Virus record (IMG/VR): IMGVR_UViG_3300018875_000070
Location: 1-27,814 of that record
From: a virus
Reading direction: 5' to 3' (one strand)
DNA length: 27,814 nucleotides
The first letter of the stretch is position 1. The number at the start of each line of letters is the position of its first letter. A program made the translations under genes and the position numbers. Positions 1 to 6,945 of this stretch are shown here, piece by piece. The notes under the pieces were generated by a model that did no database searches, was not told the DNA's origin, and saw only the letters and a list, made by a program, of their open reading frames with translations.

Positions 1-891
1 TTCCAGATTGACCCCGCCGAACCCTGCGCCGGTCGCCGGATCGGTGAATGCCGCCCCTGTGGCCCGCATCACGCTGTTGGCGAGTTCAAACGACAGCCGC
101 TGAACGTCGCCCTTCAGGCGCTCCATCTGGGCTCGCAGCTGGGTTTCGAGCACCGCTGCGCTCTTCGTGGCATAATCTTCGAGGCCCTTGGCCGCATCGC
201 CATAAGCATCCTTTACCGAGCGGATCAGATCCGCGTGCGCTTTGAGGCGGTCGTCAAGGGACTCGACCTTTTCCCCAGCACTCGTGAAATATTGGATGAG
301 CGCGCCACCTGCCGCGATAGCGCCGATGGTCACGAGGTTGACCGGGCTGAGAAGGGACATGAATGCCCCGCCGAGAGCCGTCACGACACCTCTGAGGCCA
401 CCAGGCCCGCTTCCCAGAACCTGACCGATCTGTGTGCCCTGCTGGAGGGCGACAGTCAGAGGGCTCGTGCCAGAGGCCAACTGCACGGCGATGTCATTGA
501 ACTGCGCGGCAAGGTTGCCGGTCTGGCTGAGCAGGTTGCTATTGGCAGCAGCCACCGTGCCAAAGCGAGCGCGCAGTTTCTCCAGAGATGCCGCATACTG
601 ATCCGCATCGATCTTGCCCTGGTTTAATGCCCGATCAAGTATCTGCTGGCCACGAGCCATCTGTTGCTGAGCGCGGAACGCCGGGTCGATCTGCATTGTC
701 AGCCGCTCGAAGGCCCTGCCAACATCGATCTGACGCTTGGCGTTGGTATCGGTGACCTTTGCAACCTCTTCGCTTGCCTGCGCAACACGGCCATGAGCTT
801 CAGAGACCTTGTTAAGATCAGAGGTAACTTTATCCAACCCCTCGGACCGACCACGGACTTCAACGGTGTCAATTGTGTTAAGTGCTGCCAT
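1..891 (-). CDS. phage tail tape measure protein, N-terminal part (cut by window edge)
   Basis: Translation from the ATG at 891-889 stays open to base 1, giving about 297 residues of a longer protein. The N-terminus (MAALNTIDTVEVRGRSEGLD) is followed by a helical heptad-rich stretch. Then comes a region with AAQFNDIAVQLASGTSPLTV and LQQGTQIGQVLG, which is the hallmark of the prophage tail length tape-measure family (TMP_2 type). A glycine-rich hydrophobic stretch (SLLSPVNLVTIGAIAAGGA) lies around residue 180-195. The protein sets tail length and is probably involved in DNA passage at infection. It lies directly downstream of the tail assembly chaperones, as in other siphophages, apart from one inserted plus-strand gene. 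The C-terminal part is outside the window. Confidence 0.9.
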   Translation of the reverse strand, partial: MAALNTIDTVEVRGRSEGLDKVTSDLNKVSEAHGRVAQASEEVAKVTDTNAKRQIDVGRAFERLTMQIDPAFRAQQQMARGQQILDRALNQGKIDADQYAASLEKLRARFGTVAAANSNLLSQTGNLAAQFNDIAVQLASGTSPLTVALQQGTQIGQVLGSGPGGLRGVVTALGGAFMSLLSPVNLVTIGAIAAGGALIQYFTSAGEKVESLDDRLKAHADLIRSVKDAYGDAAKGLEDYATKSAAVLETQLRAQMERLKGDVQRLSFELANSVMRATGAAFTDPATGAGFGGVNLE

Positions 892-983
892 TGGTGCAAT
901 CCGGTTTTCTAGGAGCAGCCACAAGGGTGAGTGCTTGCATCAGTCTCACACATCGGGAATGTTATCCCCGTCTGGGGGAATCA

Positions 984-1316
984 ATGGAAAAGTTCATAGG
1001 CGCCATTTTTCTGGCAGGAGTACCGCTCCTACTTGCCGCGGCTATGCCGGTAGGCGGAATGTACGTAGCAGCTTCCGTGCTGGCGCTACTGTCTTTTGGT
1101 ATGCTCGCCATAGCTACGGGCGGCATTCACGAGGTGGCCGCGGCAGTCCTTCTGGTTGGAGCATTCCTCTGCGTCGGCTTCGCCAATCTTGCCCGGGTTC
1201 TGACAGAAGTTCAGACAGTTGCCGCGCATTTCAGCCGCCGTCTCTCTCCCCCTGAAGTATCGTCTGGTGGCCAAGAGGCTACCCGCGAGCGCGAACCCTC
1301 AAGCACCGGTAGCTAA
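984..1316 (+). CDS. small multi-pass membrane protein (moron in tail operon)
   Basis: A 110-aa protein on the strand opposite to all surrounding tail genes. I start it at the ATG at 984, preceded by a GGGGGAA purine tract; an in-frame upstream extension to 882 has no good signal. Three hydrophobic segments are visible: about residues 4-24 (FIGAIFLAGVPLLL), 25-45 (MYVAASVLALLSFG) and 50-70 (VAAAVLLVGAFLCVGF). A short charged C-terminal tail follows. The last 4 bases overlap the end of the minus-strand chaperone gene, so the two converge. I recognise no family. Its position between tape measure and chaperone, and its reversed orientation, suggest an independently expressed lysogenic conversion gene, for example a superinfection-exclusion membrane protein; that role is inference. 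Confidence 0.6.
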   Translation: MEKFIGAIFLAGVPLLLAAAMPVGGMYVAASVLALLSFGMLAIATGGIHEVAAAVLLVGAFLCVGFANLARVLTEVQTVAAHFSRRLSPPEVSSGGQEATREREPSSTGS

Positions 1317-1660
1317 GAGCTCTTCGGCCTCCGCTTCGCCATCTCGGTCATGTACGTGCCGTCCATGCTGCGGATGAGGAAGAAGAACCGCTCGAACTCG
1401 TCAGGATCAGTGAGCCCGTAGCGGCGGGCGTAACAATCAACGGCAGTCCAAGGAATCGGACCGGCGGCTCCGAAGCCGAGCGGGCGATCGTTGTTCAGAT
1501 CCCAGAACGCCCGCCAGACGAAGAGGAGGTGAGGCGCGACTTCGGGCTGTTCAGCAACCGATTGCGCTAGGTCTTCGCCCCGCTCGGCAGCCACTTCCTG
1601 AAGCCACTCGGATATTCCGCTCTGCCCCCAGGAAAGCCGCCACAGCAGGGCGTCTGTCAG
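1313..1660 (-). CDS. tail assembly chaperone, frameshift-extension (GT-like) segment
   Basis: This frame encodes 115 residues from base 1660 to the TAG at 1315-1313. It overlaps the end of the upstream chaperone gene in the -1 frame. It has no ATG at its 5' end; a GTG at 1594 is the first usual start, but coding-like sequence (LTDALLWRLSWGQSGISEWL) extends back to the slippery site. The segment LLFVWRAFWDLNNDRPLGFG, followed by PIPWTAVDCYARRYGLTD and EFERFFFLIRSMD, is typical of the second tail-chaperone product of siphophages. The most likely product is a fusion of about 251 aa made by -1 ribosomal frameshifting at 1660-1666, analogous to lambda gpG-T. Independent initiation at GTG 1594 is the alternative. 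Confidence 0.8.
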   Translation of the reverse strand: MTDALLWRLSWGQSGISEWLQEVAAERGEDLAQSVAEQPEVAPHLLFVWRAFWDLNNDRPLGFGAAGPIPWTAVDCYARRYGLTDPDEFERFFFLIRSMDGTYMTEMAKRRPKSS

Positions 1661-2067
1661 TTTTTTGCGTCTTCCTCGACGCCGAGGGCGCCCTCGTCGG
1701 CCACGATGCTCGCAGCCCAGGCGACGGCATCACGGAAGCGGCGCCATTTCGGGTTGAGCAGAAGTTCCTTTGCCTGCTCCTTGGAGTACGGCGCGGGCTT
1801 GCCATTGATCATGACGCCATCCCAATCGAGGAGAACCGTCTCGAGGAGGCAGGTCGCGGTGATGCGGTCGAGTTCCTCCGGGTCGATCTTGCCGCCCTGC
1901 TTCTTGGCGCGCGGCAAAGCATCGATGAGACGGGCCTGCAGCTTGCGATAATCGGCATTGCCGACGCCGCGCACCTTCAGGCGCAAATCGCCCATCTCCG
2001 GGATGTGATCGACCCAAGCCCCCTGCTCAAAGCGGGTGGCATCAATCGCGATATCATTCAGCTCCAT
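1657..2067 (-). CDS. tail assembly chaperone (gpG-like short product)
   Basis: A 136-aa protein starting at ATG 2067 (MELNDIAIDATRF). The frame runs open further upstream, but that part overlaps the preceding gene and has no coding character. It contains LRLKVRGVGNADYRKLQARL and LLETVLLDWDGVMINGKPAP, a pattern common to tail-assembly chaperones and tail proteins of HK97-like phages. The start overlaps the end of the upstream 64-aa gene by 14 bp, suggesting translational coupling. The final codons form the slippery sequence that links this frame to the downstream extension. Short and long products would chaperone the tape measure during tail-tube assembly. Confidence 0.8.
   Translation of the reverse strand: MELNDIAIDATRFEQGAWVDHIPEMGDLRLKVRGVGNADYRKLQARLIDALPRAKKQGGKIDPEELDRITATCLLETVLLDWDGVMINGKPAPYSKEQAKELLLNPKWRRFRDAVAWAASIVADEGALGVEEDAKN
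1660..1666 (-). promoter_or_regulatory. programmed -1 ribosomal frameshift slippery heptamer A-AAA-AAC
   Basis: On the minus strand the zero-frame codons are GAC GCA AAA AAC TGA. The heptamer A AAA AAC has the canonical X XXY YYZ phase and is followed at once by the zero-frame TGA stop (1659-1657). A -1 slip continues as CTG ACA GAC GCC into the open frame that ends at 1313. A weak stem (CGCC/GGCG, 7-nt loop) lies about 10 nt downstream; I see no strong pseudoknot. The gene pair sits between tail tube and tape measure, exactly where siphophages conserve this frameshift. Confidence 0.85.
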
Positions 2068-2248
2068 TCTGAGCGTCCTTCTTTGCCGTGGCCTTGGGCC
2101 CGGTCTTGCTGGTTTCCTTGGCGAGGCCCTTGCTGACGAGGATGTCGGCATAGGCATCCGACACCTCGACAACCTCGCCCTTGGCGAATGAGACTTTCTT
2201 CGACGCAGGATAGCCGTCGAAGTTGTCGGTGATCTCTACGGACTTCAT
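2054..2248 (-). CDS. small virion-region protein, 64 aa
   Basis: Starts at ATG 2248 (MKSVEITDNFDGYP), overlapping the tail-tube stop codon by 4 bases (ATGA). Residues 17-45 (KVSFAKGEVVEVSDAYADIL and VSKGLAKE) resemble the short 'beta-strand plus terminal helix' domain also seen in the 76-aa protein at 5191-5421. A lysine/alanine-rich tail follows (SKTGPKATAKKDAQNGAE). Such proteins occur beside tail and capsid genes in many alphaproteobacterial siphophages, but I know no assigned function. Tight overlap on both sides shows that it is co-translated with the tail-tube and chaperone genes. Confidence 0.65.
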   Translation of the reverse strand: MKSVEITDNFDGYPASKKVSFAKGEVVEVSDAYADILVSKGLAKETSKTGPKATAKKDAQNGAE

Positions 2249-3174
2249 GCCACTGCCCTCGTGATTTTGATGCTGCACTGCTCGGTCGAATCGTAGACGG
2301 CACGGATCGGCATGCTCACGATCACGTCGTCGCTCTGGCCACCGGCGCGCACCTCGCCATTGCCGAAGATGACCTTGGGCAGCAGGAAGGTGTATTTCTG
2401 GCCGGAGGCGAGGCCGAGCGTGAAGGAAATCGAGCCCGAGCCGTGGTCGAGAACTTTCTGGTAGAGGTCGTTCGACTGGAAATAGGTCTCGATGGTGCCC
2501 GTCACGTCGCACATGCCCTCCCCGAGCTCGTCGGAGTAGACATTGCCGACCAGAGGCCGGTTGCGCAGGTTGTTGGCGATCTGCAGGTTCAGCGTGCGGG
2601 TCGGCGGGTTAGCGCCCAGGCCGGTCACATTCAGGTTCGCCACGCTGGCAGACGAGGACATGACCGGGGTGGAGGCCGGGGCGGCATAGGTCGCACCCGT
2701 CACCGCGGCGTCGTCCAGTTCTTCCCGAACGCCCATCAGGTCCATGGTGCCGGTTACGATCTGGCGCGAAGCAATGTCGAAGCTGATGGAGTTGACCATC
2801 ACGCCCATGAAGCGGCGGTAATTCTCGACGCCGCCGACCGTCAGCGCCTCCTCGAAGGTGAGGCTCTGCCGGGTCGTGCCGTTCTTGAGCACGTTCGTGG
2901 CCCAATTGTTGAAAAGGGCCGCCGCCAGGATGTCATCGAAGCTGCCGTAGGAGAACTCGAACGGATAAGAACCCGTCACATCCATGCCGGTCAGGATCTC
3001 GTCGCGGATGTTGCGATCGGCTTGGACCTCTTGAGAGGTCGCGGTCGACTTGTTCGTCCGCAGGCCGCCGCCCGTGGTGCGCAGCGTCTTGAACGAAGGG
3101 GTTGCGGGCGTCTGCCCGTAGGCGGTCTCCGCGACATAAGCGACGCGGCGGCTGGCGCCAGTAGCGTAGGCCAT
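2245..3174 (-). CDS. major tail tube protein
   Basis: A 309-aa protein with ATG at 3174 and a good ribosome binding site (CAGGAGA) upstream on the minus strand. The N-terminus MAYATGASRRVAYVAETAYG, with the following TPATPSFKTLRTTG, is the usual opening of the siphophage tail-tube family (Phage_tube-type). The body is beta-rich, with repeated Thr/Val/Gly strands (DVTGSYPFEFSYGSFDD; GTMDLMG; GTIETYF) and ends in MPIRAVYDSTEQCSIKITRA. Many copies polymerise into the tail lumen. It lies between the tail terminator and chaperone genes, the expected place. Size is typical for this family. Confidence 0.88.
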   Translation of the reverse strand: MAYATGASRRVAYVAETAYGQTPATPSFKTLRTTGGGLRTNKSTATSQEVQADRNIRDEILTGMDVTGSYPFEFSYGSFDDILAAALFNNWATNVLKNGTTRQSLTFEEALTVGGVENYRRFMGVMVNSISFDIASRQIVTGTMDLMGVREELDDAAVTGATYAAPASTPVMSSSASVANLNVTGLGANPPTRTLNLQIANNLRNRPLVGNVYSDELGEGMCDVTGTIETYFQSNDLYQKVLDHGSGSISFTLGLASGQKYTFLLPKVIFGNGEVRAGGQSDDVIVSMPIRAVYDSTEQCSIKITRAVA

Positions 3175-3204
3175 TGGTCAGGTCTCCTGCAGTGAAAGGG
3201 GTGG

Positions 3205-3615
3205 TCAGCCGATGCGGTCGAACTGATACGGGACGGCGATCGAAAGCCGGTAGAAGTTGCCTTCGTCGTTGTTGTCGTCGATGGCAGGCGGGGACGGCGC
3301 GAAGGTCTCAACACCATCGAAATGTTTCCCGCGATAGAGCGCGCGCAGTTCATCGGCCCACTGAAGCATCGTAGAGCGGTCCTCATCCCGGTTCATGAGC
3401 AGCACGAGACGCGCGACACCCTCTTCACGCCAGACATTGGCCCCCGGTGCCCCAACCGAAATCTGCTCCTCATTGGCGACGGGGTATTGGAACTGGAGAA
3501 AGGATGCGCTCTCATCGGCGCGCTCGGTCTTGTGGAGGAGCCCATTGATGGGGCACCGACTCCAGTTCTCGACAGCCCGTGTCTCGAAAGCATTCACGAC
3601 AGCTTCACTAGCCAT
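3205..3615 (-). CDS. phage tail terminator-like protein (DUF4128 family)
   Basis: A 136-aa protein starting at ATG 3615. The pattern WSRCPINGLLHKTER near the start, then YPVANEEQISVGAPGANVWR, a central RLVLLMNRDEDRSTMLQWAD and a final LSIAVPYQFDRIG fits the DUF4128 / minor tail (terminator) family. The predicted role is to cap the tail tube and join it to the head, forming a hexameric ring as lambda gpU does. It lies directly upstream of the tail-tube gene and 7 bp downstream of the gp10-like gene, which is the conserved order. Confidence 0.75.
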   Translation of the reverse strand: MASEAVVNAFETRAVENWSRCPINGLLHKTERADESASFLQFQYPVANEEQISVGAPGANVWREEGVARLVLLMNRDEDRSTMLQWADELRALYRGKHFDGVETFAPSPPAIDDNNDEGNFYRLSIAVPYQFDRIG

Positions 3616-3622
3616 GGTCGTC

Positions 3623-4246
3623 CTAGATTGTGATCACGATAGCCGGAGTGCGGTTCTCACGATCCGCCTCACGGCGCTGCTTTGGCGTGCCCTCGCTCGA
3701 TGCCAACGGCGTGCGATAGCTGAAGCGGATGTTGGCCATGTTGCCGAAGCGCTTCTTGGCGAGAGTGGCGACCGCCTGAAACACGCCATCCGGCGCCTGG
3801 TCCGACAGACCGCGCTCGATTTTGCGGGCGTAGGGCTGAGTATTCAGGAAAACCGCCTCCTTGAAGGGCGGGACCGGCTGGCCGGGGTCGAGTTCAACGC
3901 CATCAACGAAGAAGGCGAAGGACCGCTGATACTCGCCCGTCAGGACCGGTGCATGAATGACGAGCTGCTCACCGATCCAGGAGAACAAATCATCCAGAAG
4001 CTCGAAGTCGAAGACGATCACGCCATCCGGCTTCACCGACTCCAGCGGAGCGCCCTCGCGGCGGTCCACGAAGGTTTGGTGCGGCGGCACACGGCCAAGA
4101 GCCTGCCGGTTGATCTCCTGGGCCTCGGCAAGGCGTTCCCGCGCATAGGCCGCGAGGCGGGCGCTCTGCGCCTGAGGCGAGAGCGTGCGCTGCATGATCA
4201 ACTCGATGTTCCGGTTGATCGGGGTGATCTTCGTCCGAACGGCCAT
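3623..4246 (-). CDS. HK97 gp10-like head-tail joining/tail completion protein
   Basis: A 207-aa protein starting at ATG 4246 (MAVRTKITPINRN), which overlaps the stop of the preceding gene by one base (TGATGG). The frame remains open far upstream, but that part is a shadow of the 111-aa gene. Features visible are DFELLDDLFSWIGEQLVIHA with PVLTGEYQRSFAFFVDG, and NTQPYARKIERGLSDQAP with VATLAKKRFGNMANI; the 'TG.YR.S... N...YA..IE.G' layout is that of HK97 gp10 proteins. Longer than the common 120-150 aa form because of an N-terminal helical extension. It acts at the neck during head-tail joining. Confidence 0.7.
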   Translation of the reverse strand: MAVRTKITPINRNIELIMQRTLSPQAQSARLAAYARERLAEAQEINRQALGRVPPHQTFVDRREGAPLESVKPDGVIVFDFELLDDLFSWIGEQLVIHAPVLTGEYQRSFAFFVDGVELDPGQPVPPFKEAVFLNTQPYARKIERGLSDQAPDGVFQAVATLAKKRFGNMANIRFSYRTPLASSEGTPKQRREADRENRTPAIVITI

Positions 4247-4581
4247 CAGCCCTTCACCTGAAGCTCGATCCGGACCAGAACGTCGTTCATCTTCACGGGC
4301 ACGGCCGCCATGATGGAGCGCACGCGCCCGTCGATTGTGATCCAATCGCCTTCCTGCAGCATGCCACTGGGCCAAGTCTTCAGGCTGGACGGCGACAGGA
4401 TGACCTTGCTGTCCTTCTGCGTGATGCCGCCGACGAGTTCCTCGGGATCGTAGCCGCGGACATGCGCCTTCACGGTCGCCGTTGCGGCCGGCGCCGAGGT
4501 CGTGCCGCGGCGAAGGGCAACGGTCTGCCCGTATTTGGCGATGGCACGGTCCAGCTGCGCGATAGCCTGTTGAGGGGTCAT
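4246..4581 (-). CDS. phage head closure / head-tail joining protein
   Basis: A 111-aa protein starting at ATG 4581, immediately after the TGA of the connector gene (no gap). The first 20 residues are helical, followed by a beta-rich body: VKAHVRGYDPEELVGGITQ, SKVILSPSSL, MLQEGDWITIDGRVRSIMAA, VRIELQVKG. The GD.I..DG.. motif is usual in SPP1 gp16/lambda gpFII-type stoppers. Position between the gp6-like connector and the gp10-like protein fits a head-closure role, in which it seals the portal after packaging. Assigned from size, fold pattern and order rather than from a specific catalytic motif. Confidence 0.65.
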   Translation of the reverse strand: MTPQQAIAQLDRAIAKYGQTVALRRGTTSAPAATATVKAHVRGYDPEELVGGITQKDSKVILSPSSLKTWPSGMLQEGDWITIDGRVRSIMAAVPVKMNDVLVRIELQVKG

Positions 4582-5187
4582 TCAGAAATACCGCCGGTAG
4601 GGCTGTAGGAGGCTTTCGGCGGTCGGATCCGGAAGGCGACTGCCGGCCCCTGGCACCCAATAGTCTGTCCTGCTCACGCCATCGACGCTCTCGCTCTTAA
4701 CGAGCGGGTCGCGCTGCCGTGCCGACCACATCGCGCCGACTAGGAGCAAGGCGGCATGCTCGATGGTGGCTGGGAGGTTCGCTCCCTCCTGTCCTGGCAG
4801 AACCCATCCTGCCGAATAGGTGATCTCGACAAGACCGCCCCAAGACATGATCACGTCACCTGTCAACCGCGAGAGCACATTGCGGTCAGGATCGAGATAG
4901 TAGCCATCCGGAGGAAGGAGTTCACCGGCCTCGCGCACCTCCGTAAGGGCTGCGGGCGAACGCTCGAGAAGAATGGTTGAGCAGGGCCGGCAGATGAAGT
5001 TGGTCTGTTTCACGAGCTCACGGCCAAAGGAGCGACCGCAGAAGTCGACCGCCATCTGGCTCGCCGTGTCGATCAGTCCCTGAACAACGGCACTCGATGC
5101 GTCACCGTCCGTGATGCCATAGCGGGCGCGCACGGTCTCAACCGTCGTCAGTCGTGTAGCCGTTGCTGGCGTCAGAACGGTGAGCAT
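4582..5187 (-). CDS. head-tail connector protein (HK97 gp6 / phiE125 gp8 type)
   Basis: A 201-aa protein starting at ATG 5187. It opens with LTTVETVRARYGITDGDASS and the helix AVVQGLIDTASQMAVDFCGR, and includes PPDGYYLDPDRNVLSRLTGD and LVEITYSAGWVLPGQEG with LPATIEHAALLLVGAMWSAR. The sequence 'YSAGW.LP' followed by the 'A.L.L....' helix is diagnostic of the phiE125 gp8 / gp6-like connector family. These proteins form a ring below the portal. The C-terminus is extended by about 35 aa relative to short members. Its gene follows the capsid and a small unknown gene, as expected. Confidence 0.82.
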   Translation of the reverse strand: MLTVLTPATATRLTTVETVRARYGITDGDASSAVVQGLIDTASQMAVDFCGRSFGRELVKQTNFICRPCSTILLERSPAALTEVREAGELLPPDGYYLDPDRNVLSRLTGDVIMSWGGLVEITYSAGWVLPGQEGANLPATIEHAALLLVGAMWSARQRDPLVKSESVDGVSRTDYWVPGAGSRLPDPTAESLLQPYRRYF

Positions 5188-5190
5188 AGT

Positions 5191-5421
5191 TTAGCCTTTG
5201 CGGGGCTTCTTGGCAGGCGCCGCCTCTGCTTTGTTGGCAGGGGCTTCCTCCACCTTGTTCTGAGGCGCGGATTCGCTCTTGGCAGCGCCGACTTTTTCAA
5301 GCACCCCCAGTGAGACGAGGTGCTTGGCCTCAGCTTCGGTCAGTTCGCGGGTGTCGCCCTCGAAATATTGCTTTTCGCCGTCCATCTGCCGAAGGACTTT
5401 GTAGGTGAACTTTTCAGCCAT
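5191..5421 (-). CDS. small protein with Ala/Lys/Glu-rich tail, 76 aa
   Basis: Starts at ATG 5421 with a clear ribosome binding site (GAGAGGAGAAGC) upstream on the minus strand. Residues 1-45 form a compact domain (KFTYKVLRQMDGEKQYFEGD then LTEAEAKHLVSLGVLEKVG), in which the last helix resembles that of the 64-aa protein at 2054-2248. Residues 46-76 are low-complexity Ala/Lys/Glu/Pro. Genes of this kind commonly lie just after the capsid gene in Rhizobiales siphophages; function unknown. It could be a minor capsid-associated or head-tail accessory protein, but nothing in the sequence proves this. Confidence 0.65.
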   Translation of the reverse strand: MAEKFTYKVLRQMDGEKQYFEGDTRELTEAEAKHLVSLGVLEKVGAAKSESAPQNKVEEAPANKAEAAPAKKPRKG

Positions 5422-5485
5422 GGTGCTTCTCCTCTCAGCTCATAGAGAGGGCAGCGGGAGCCGCCCTCCTTGATGAGCAGAGCGA

Positions 5486-6910
5486 TTAGGCCACGCGACC
5501 GAAGTCGCCGTAGATGAAGGCTTCAGGGCGGTAGACTGCAAGGGCAAGCCGCTCTTCCGCCAGGATCGTGACGAGGTTCTTCACGAAGTCATCGTTCTGA
5601 TAGCCAGCTTCGACGCTCGCGTCCCAGCGGTCGAAGACCTGGGCACCGAGCTTGAAGGCGCCGGTGAGGAACTTGTCGACTGCGATTGCCTGCGTCTGCA
5701 CAACCGGGAGGCCCCAGAGGGTCGGCGCGATGCTGCCCTGCGGGTTGCCGATGATGTAACGGCCAACATCGTCCTTCAGAGTCTCGATGAATGCCCAATC
5801 GATCGGGTTCATGACGTGACCGGTTGCCGGATACTCCGCAAGAGCAGCCTGCAGCATGGCCAGACGGATTTGGTCGATGCTGGTTGCCCCGGCAACCGTG
5901 ATCGGCGCCGAATAGGCCGTAGCCTGCGGGATGATGCCGAGCAGGTTCTGGCCCGTGCCATCGCCATTCAAGAGCTGCGCTTCTTCCTTATAGGCGAGGC
6001 CATACAGCAGACGCTGGTCGATGGTAGAGCGAAGCTGCGAGACATCGCTCAGGATCTGACGAGACGCCCTCATCCAATGCGCGATGACCTTTGCAGAGGT
6101 TGTCACGAGGTCGAACTTGATGTCCGACTCAGGTTTCGTGGCACCTTCCGCCACCGGGGCTGCATTGTTGGTGAACCCGGTTTCCTTCACGTATTCCAGC
6201 GAGTTGCCGTCCATGCGACCGGGGGAGATGAGGTCTCGAACCGTCAGGCGGCGCTGCGGAAGGGGCAGAATGCCAGGCAAGCGCGTCGTCTGCACGGCAT
6301 CGCCCACAGACCCGGCAGCATCCGTCGTAGCCGACGTGAGGGTCGCCTTGATCTGCATCCGCCCGCCGGTGGCCGTCTTGGAGAAGCCGGTCGCCTGGAA
6401 CGCCTTGAAGCCCTCGCTCTCGACGAATTGCTCGCCGATGGACTTCTGGGCGTCGTCACCGCTCTCGCGTCCGCCACGGGCGAGCTTCTGCTCGATCTGG
6501 TCGACCTGTTCCTTCAGGCCGTTCATCTTGAGCAGGGCCTCGTCTGCCTTCTCCTTGAGGGAGTTGGTCAGCGTTTCGCCGCTCTTCGCCTTGCCGAGAG
6601 CCTCATCGGCGATGGCCTTGACGGCATCGAACGACTTCTGGAATTCGGCTTTCACTTCGGTGGCGAGCTGCTCGGCCGTCTTGGTGCCACCATCGTTCGG
6701 AGCCTCGAAGAAGATGCGCGGGCCGATGGAGCAGGATGCGAGACGTGCGATGCCGGCGCTGGCACCAGCCGCCACGAGGGTGCCGAGGCTGTAGAGTTCA
6801 CCCGGGCCAACGGGGCCGACAGCGGCGTTGGCGTCCCCGGAGGAGAGAAAGAACACCGACGCCACAAGCGCGAGCGTCAGCATCCCGAAAACAGATCGGA
6901 AAGACTTCAT
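5486..6910 (-). CDS. major capsid protein, HK97 fold, with signal-like N-terminus
   Basis: A 474-aa protein from ATG 6910, with an AAAGGG ribosome binding site 8 nt upstream. Residues 78-147 form a charged coiled-coil delta domain (AEQLATEVKAEFQKSFDAVK and MNGLKEQVDQIEQKLA), the internal scaffold removed by the protease. The capsid fold follows with LPLPQRRLTVRDLISPGRMD, NNAAPVAEGATKPESDIKFD, AHWMRASRQILSDVSQLRST and the C-terminal VRIL-type strand (VTILAEERLALAVYRPEAF). Unusually, residues 1-30 look like a signal peptide (MKSFRSVFGMLTLALVASVF, then FLSSGDANAA) followed by a second hydrophobic stretch near residues 40-57; no internal ATG offers an alternative start until about residue 129. 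Confidence 0.93.
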   Translation of the reverse strand: MKSFRSVFGMLTLALVASVFFLSSGDANAAVGPVGPGELYSLGTLVAAGASAGIARLASCSIGPRIFFEAPNDGGTKTAEQLATEVKAEFQKSFDAVKAIADEALGKAKSGETLTNSLKEKADEALLKMNGLKEQVDQIEQKLARGGRESGDDAQKSIGEQFVESEGFKAFQATGFSKTATGGRMQIKATLTSATTDAAGSVGDAVQTTRLPGILPLPQRRLTVRDLISPGRMDGNSLEYVKETGFTNNAAPVAEGATKPESDIKFDLVTTSAKVIAHWMRASRQILSDVSQLRSTIDQRLLYGLAYKEEAQLLNGDGTGQNLLGIIPQATAYSAPITVAGATSIDQIRLAMLQAALAEYPATGHVMNPIDWAFIETLKDDVGRYIIGNPQGSIAPTLWGLPVVQTQAIAVDKFLTGAFKLGAQVFDRWDASVEAGYQNDDFVKNLVTILAEERLALAVYRPEAFIYGDFGRVA

Positions 6911-6945
6911 GAGATTGCCCTTTCGAGGCTATGGAGGTGGATGGA

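Noticed and set aside
1594-1660. Gap between the two chaperone frames read as noncoding
   Set aside because: The interval is coding in the -1 frame when joined at the slippery site.
2443-3195. 250-codon plus-strand open frame over the tail-tube gene
   Set aside because: Val/Gly/Arg/His-rich shadow with no recognisable features.
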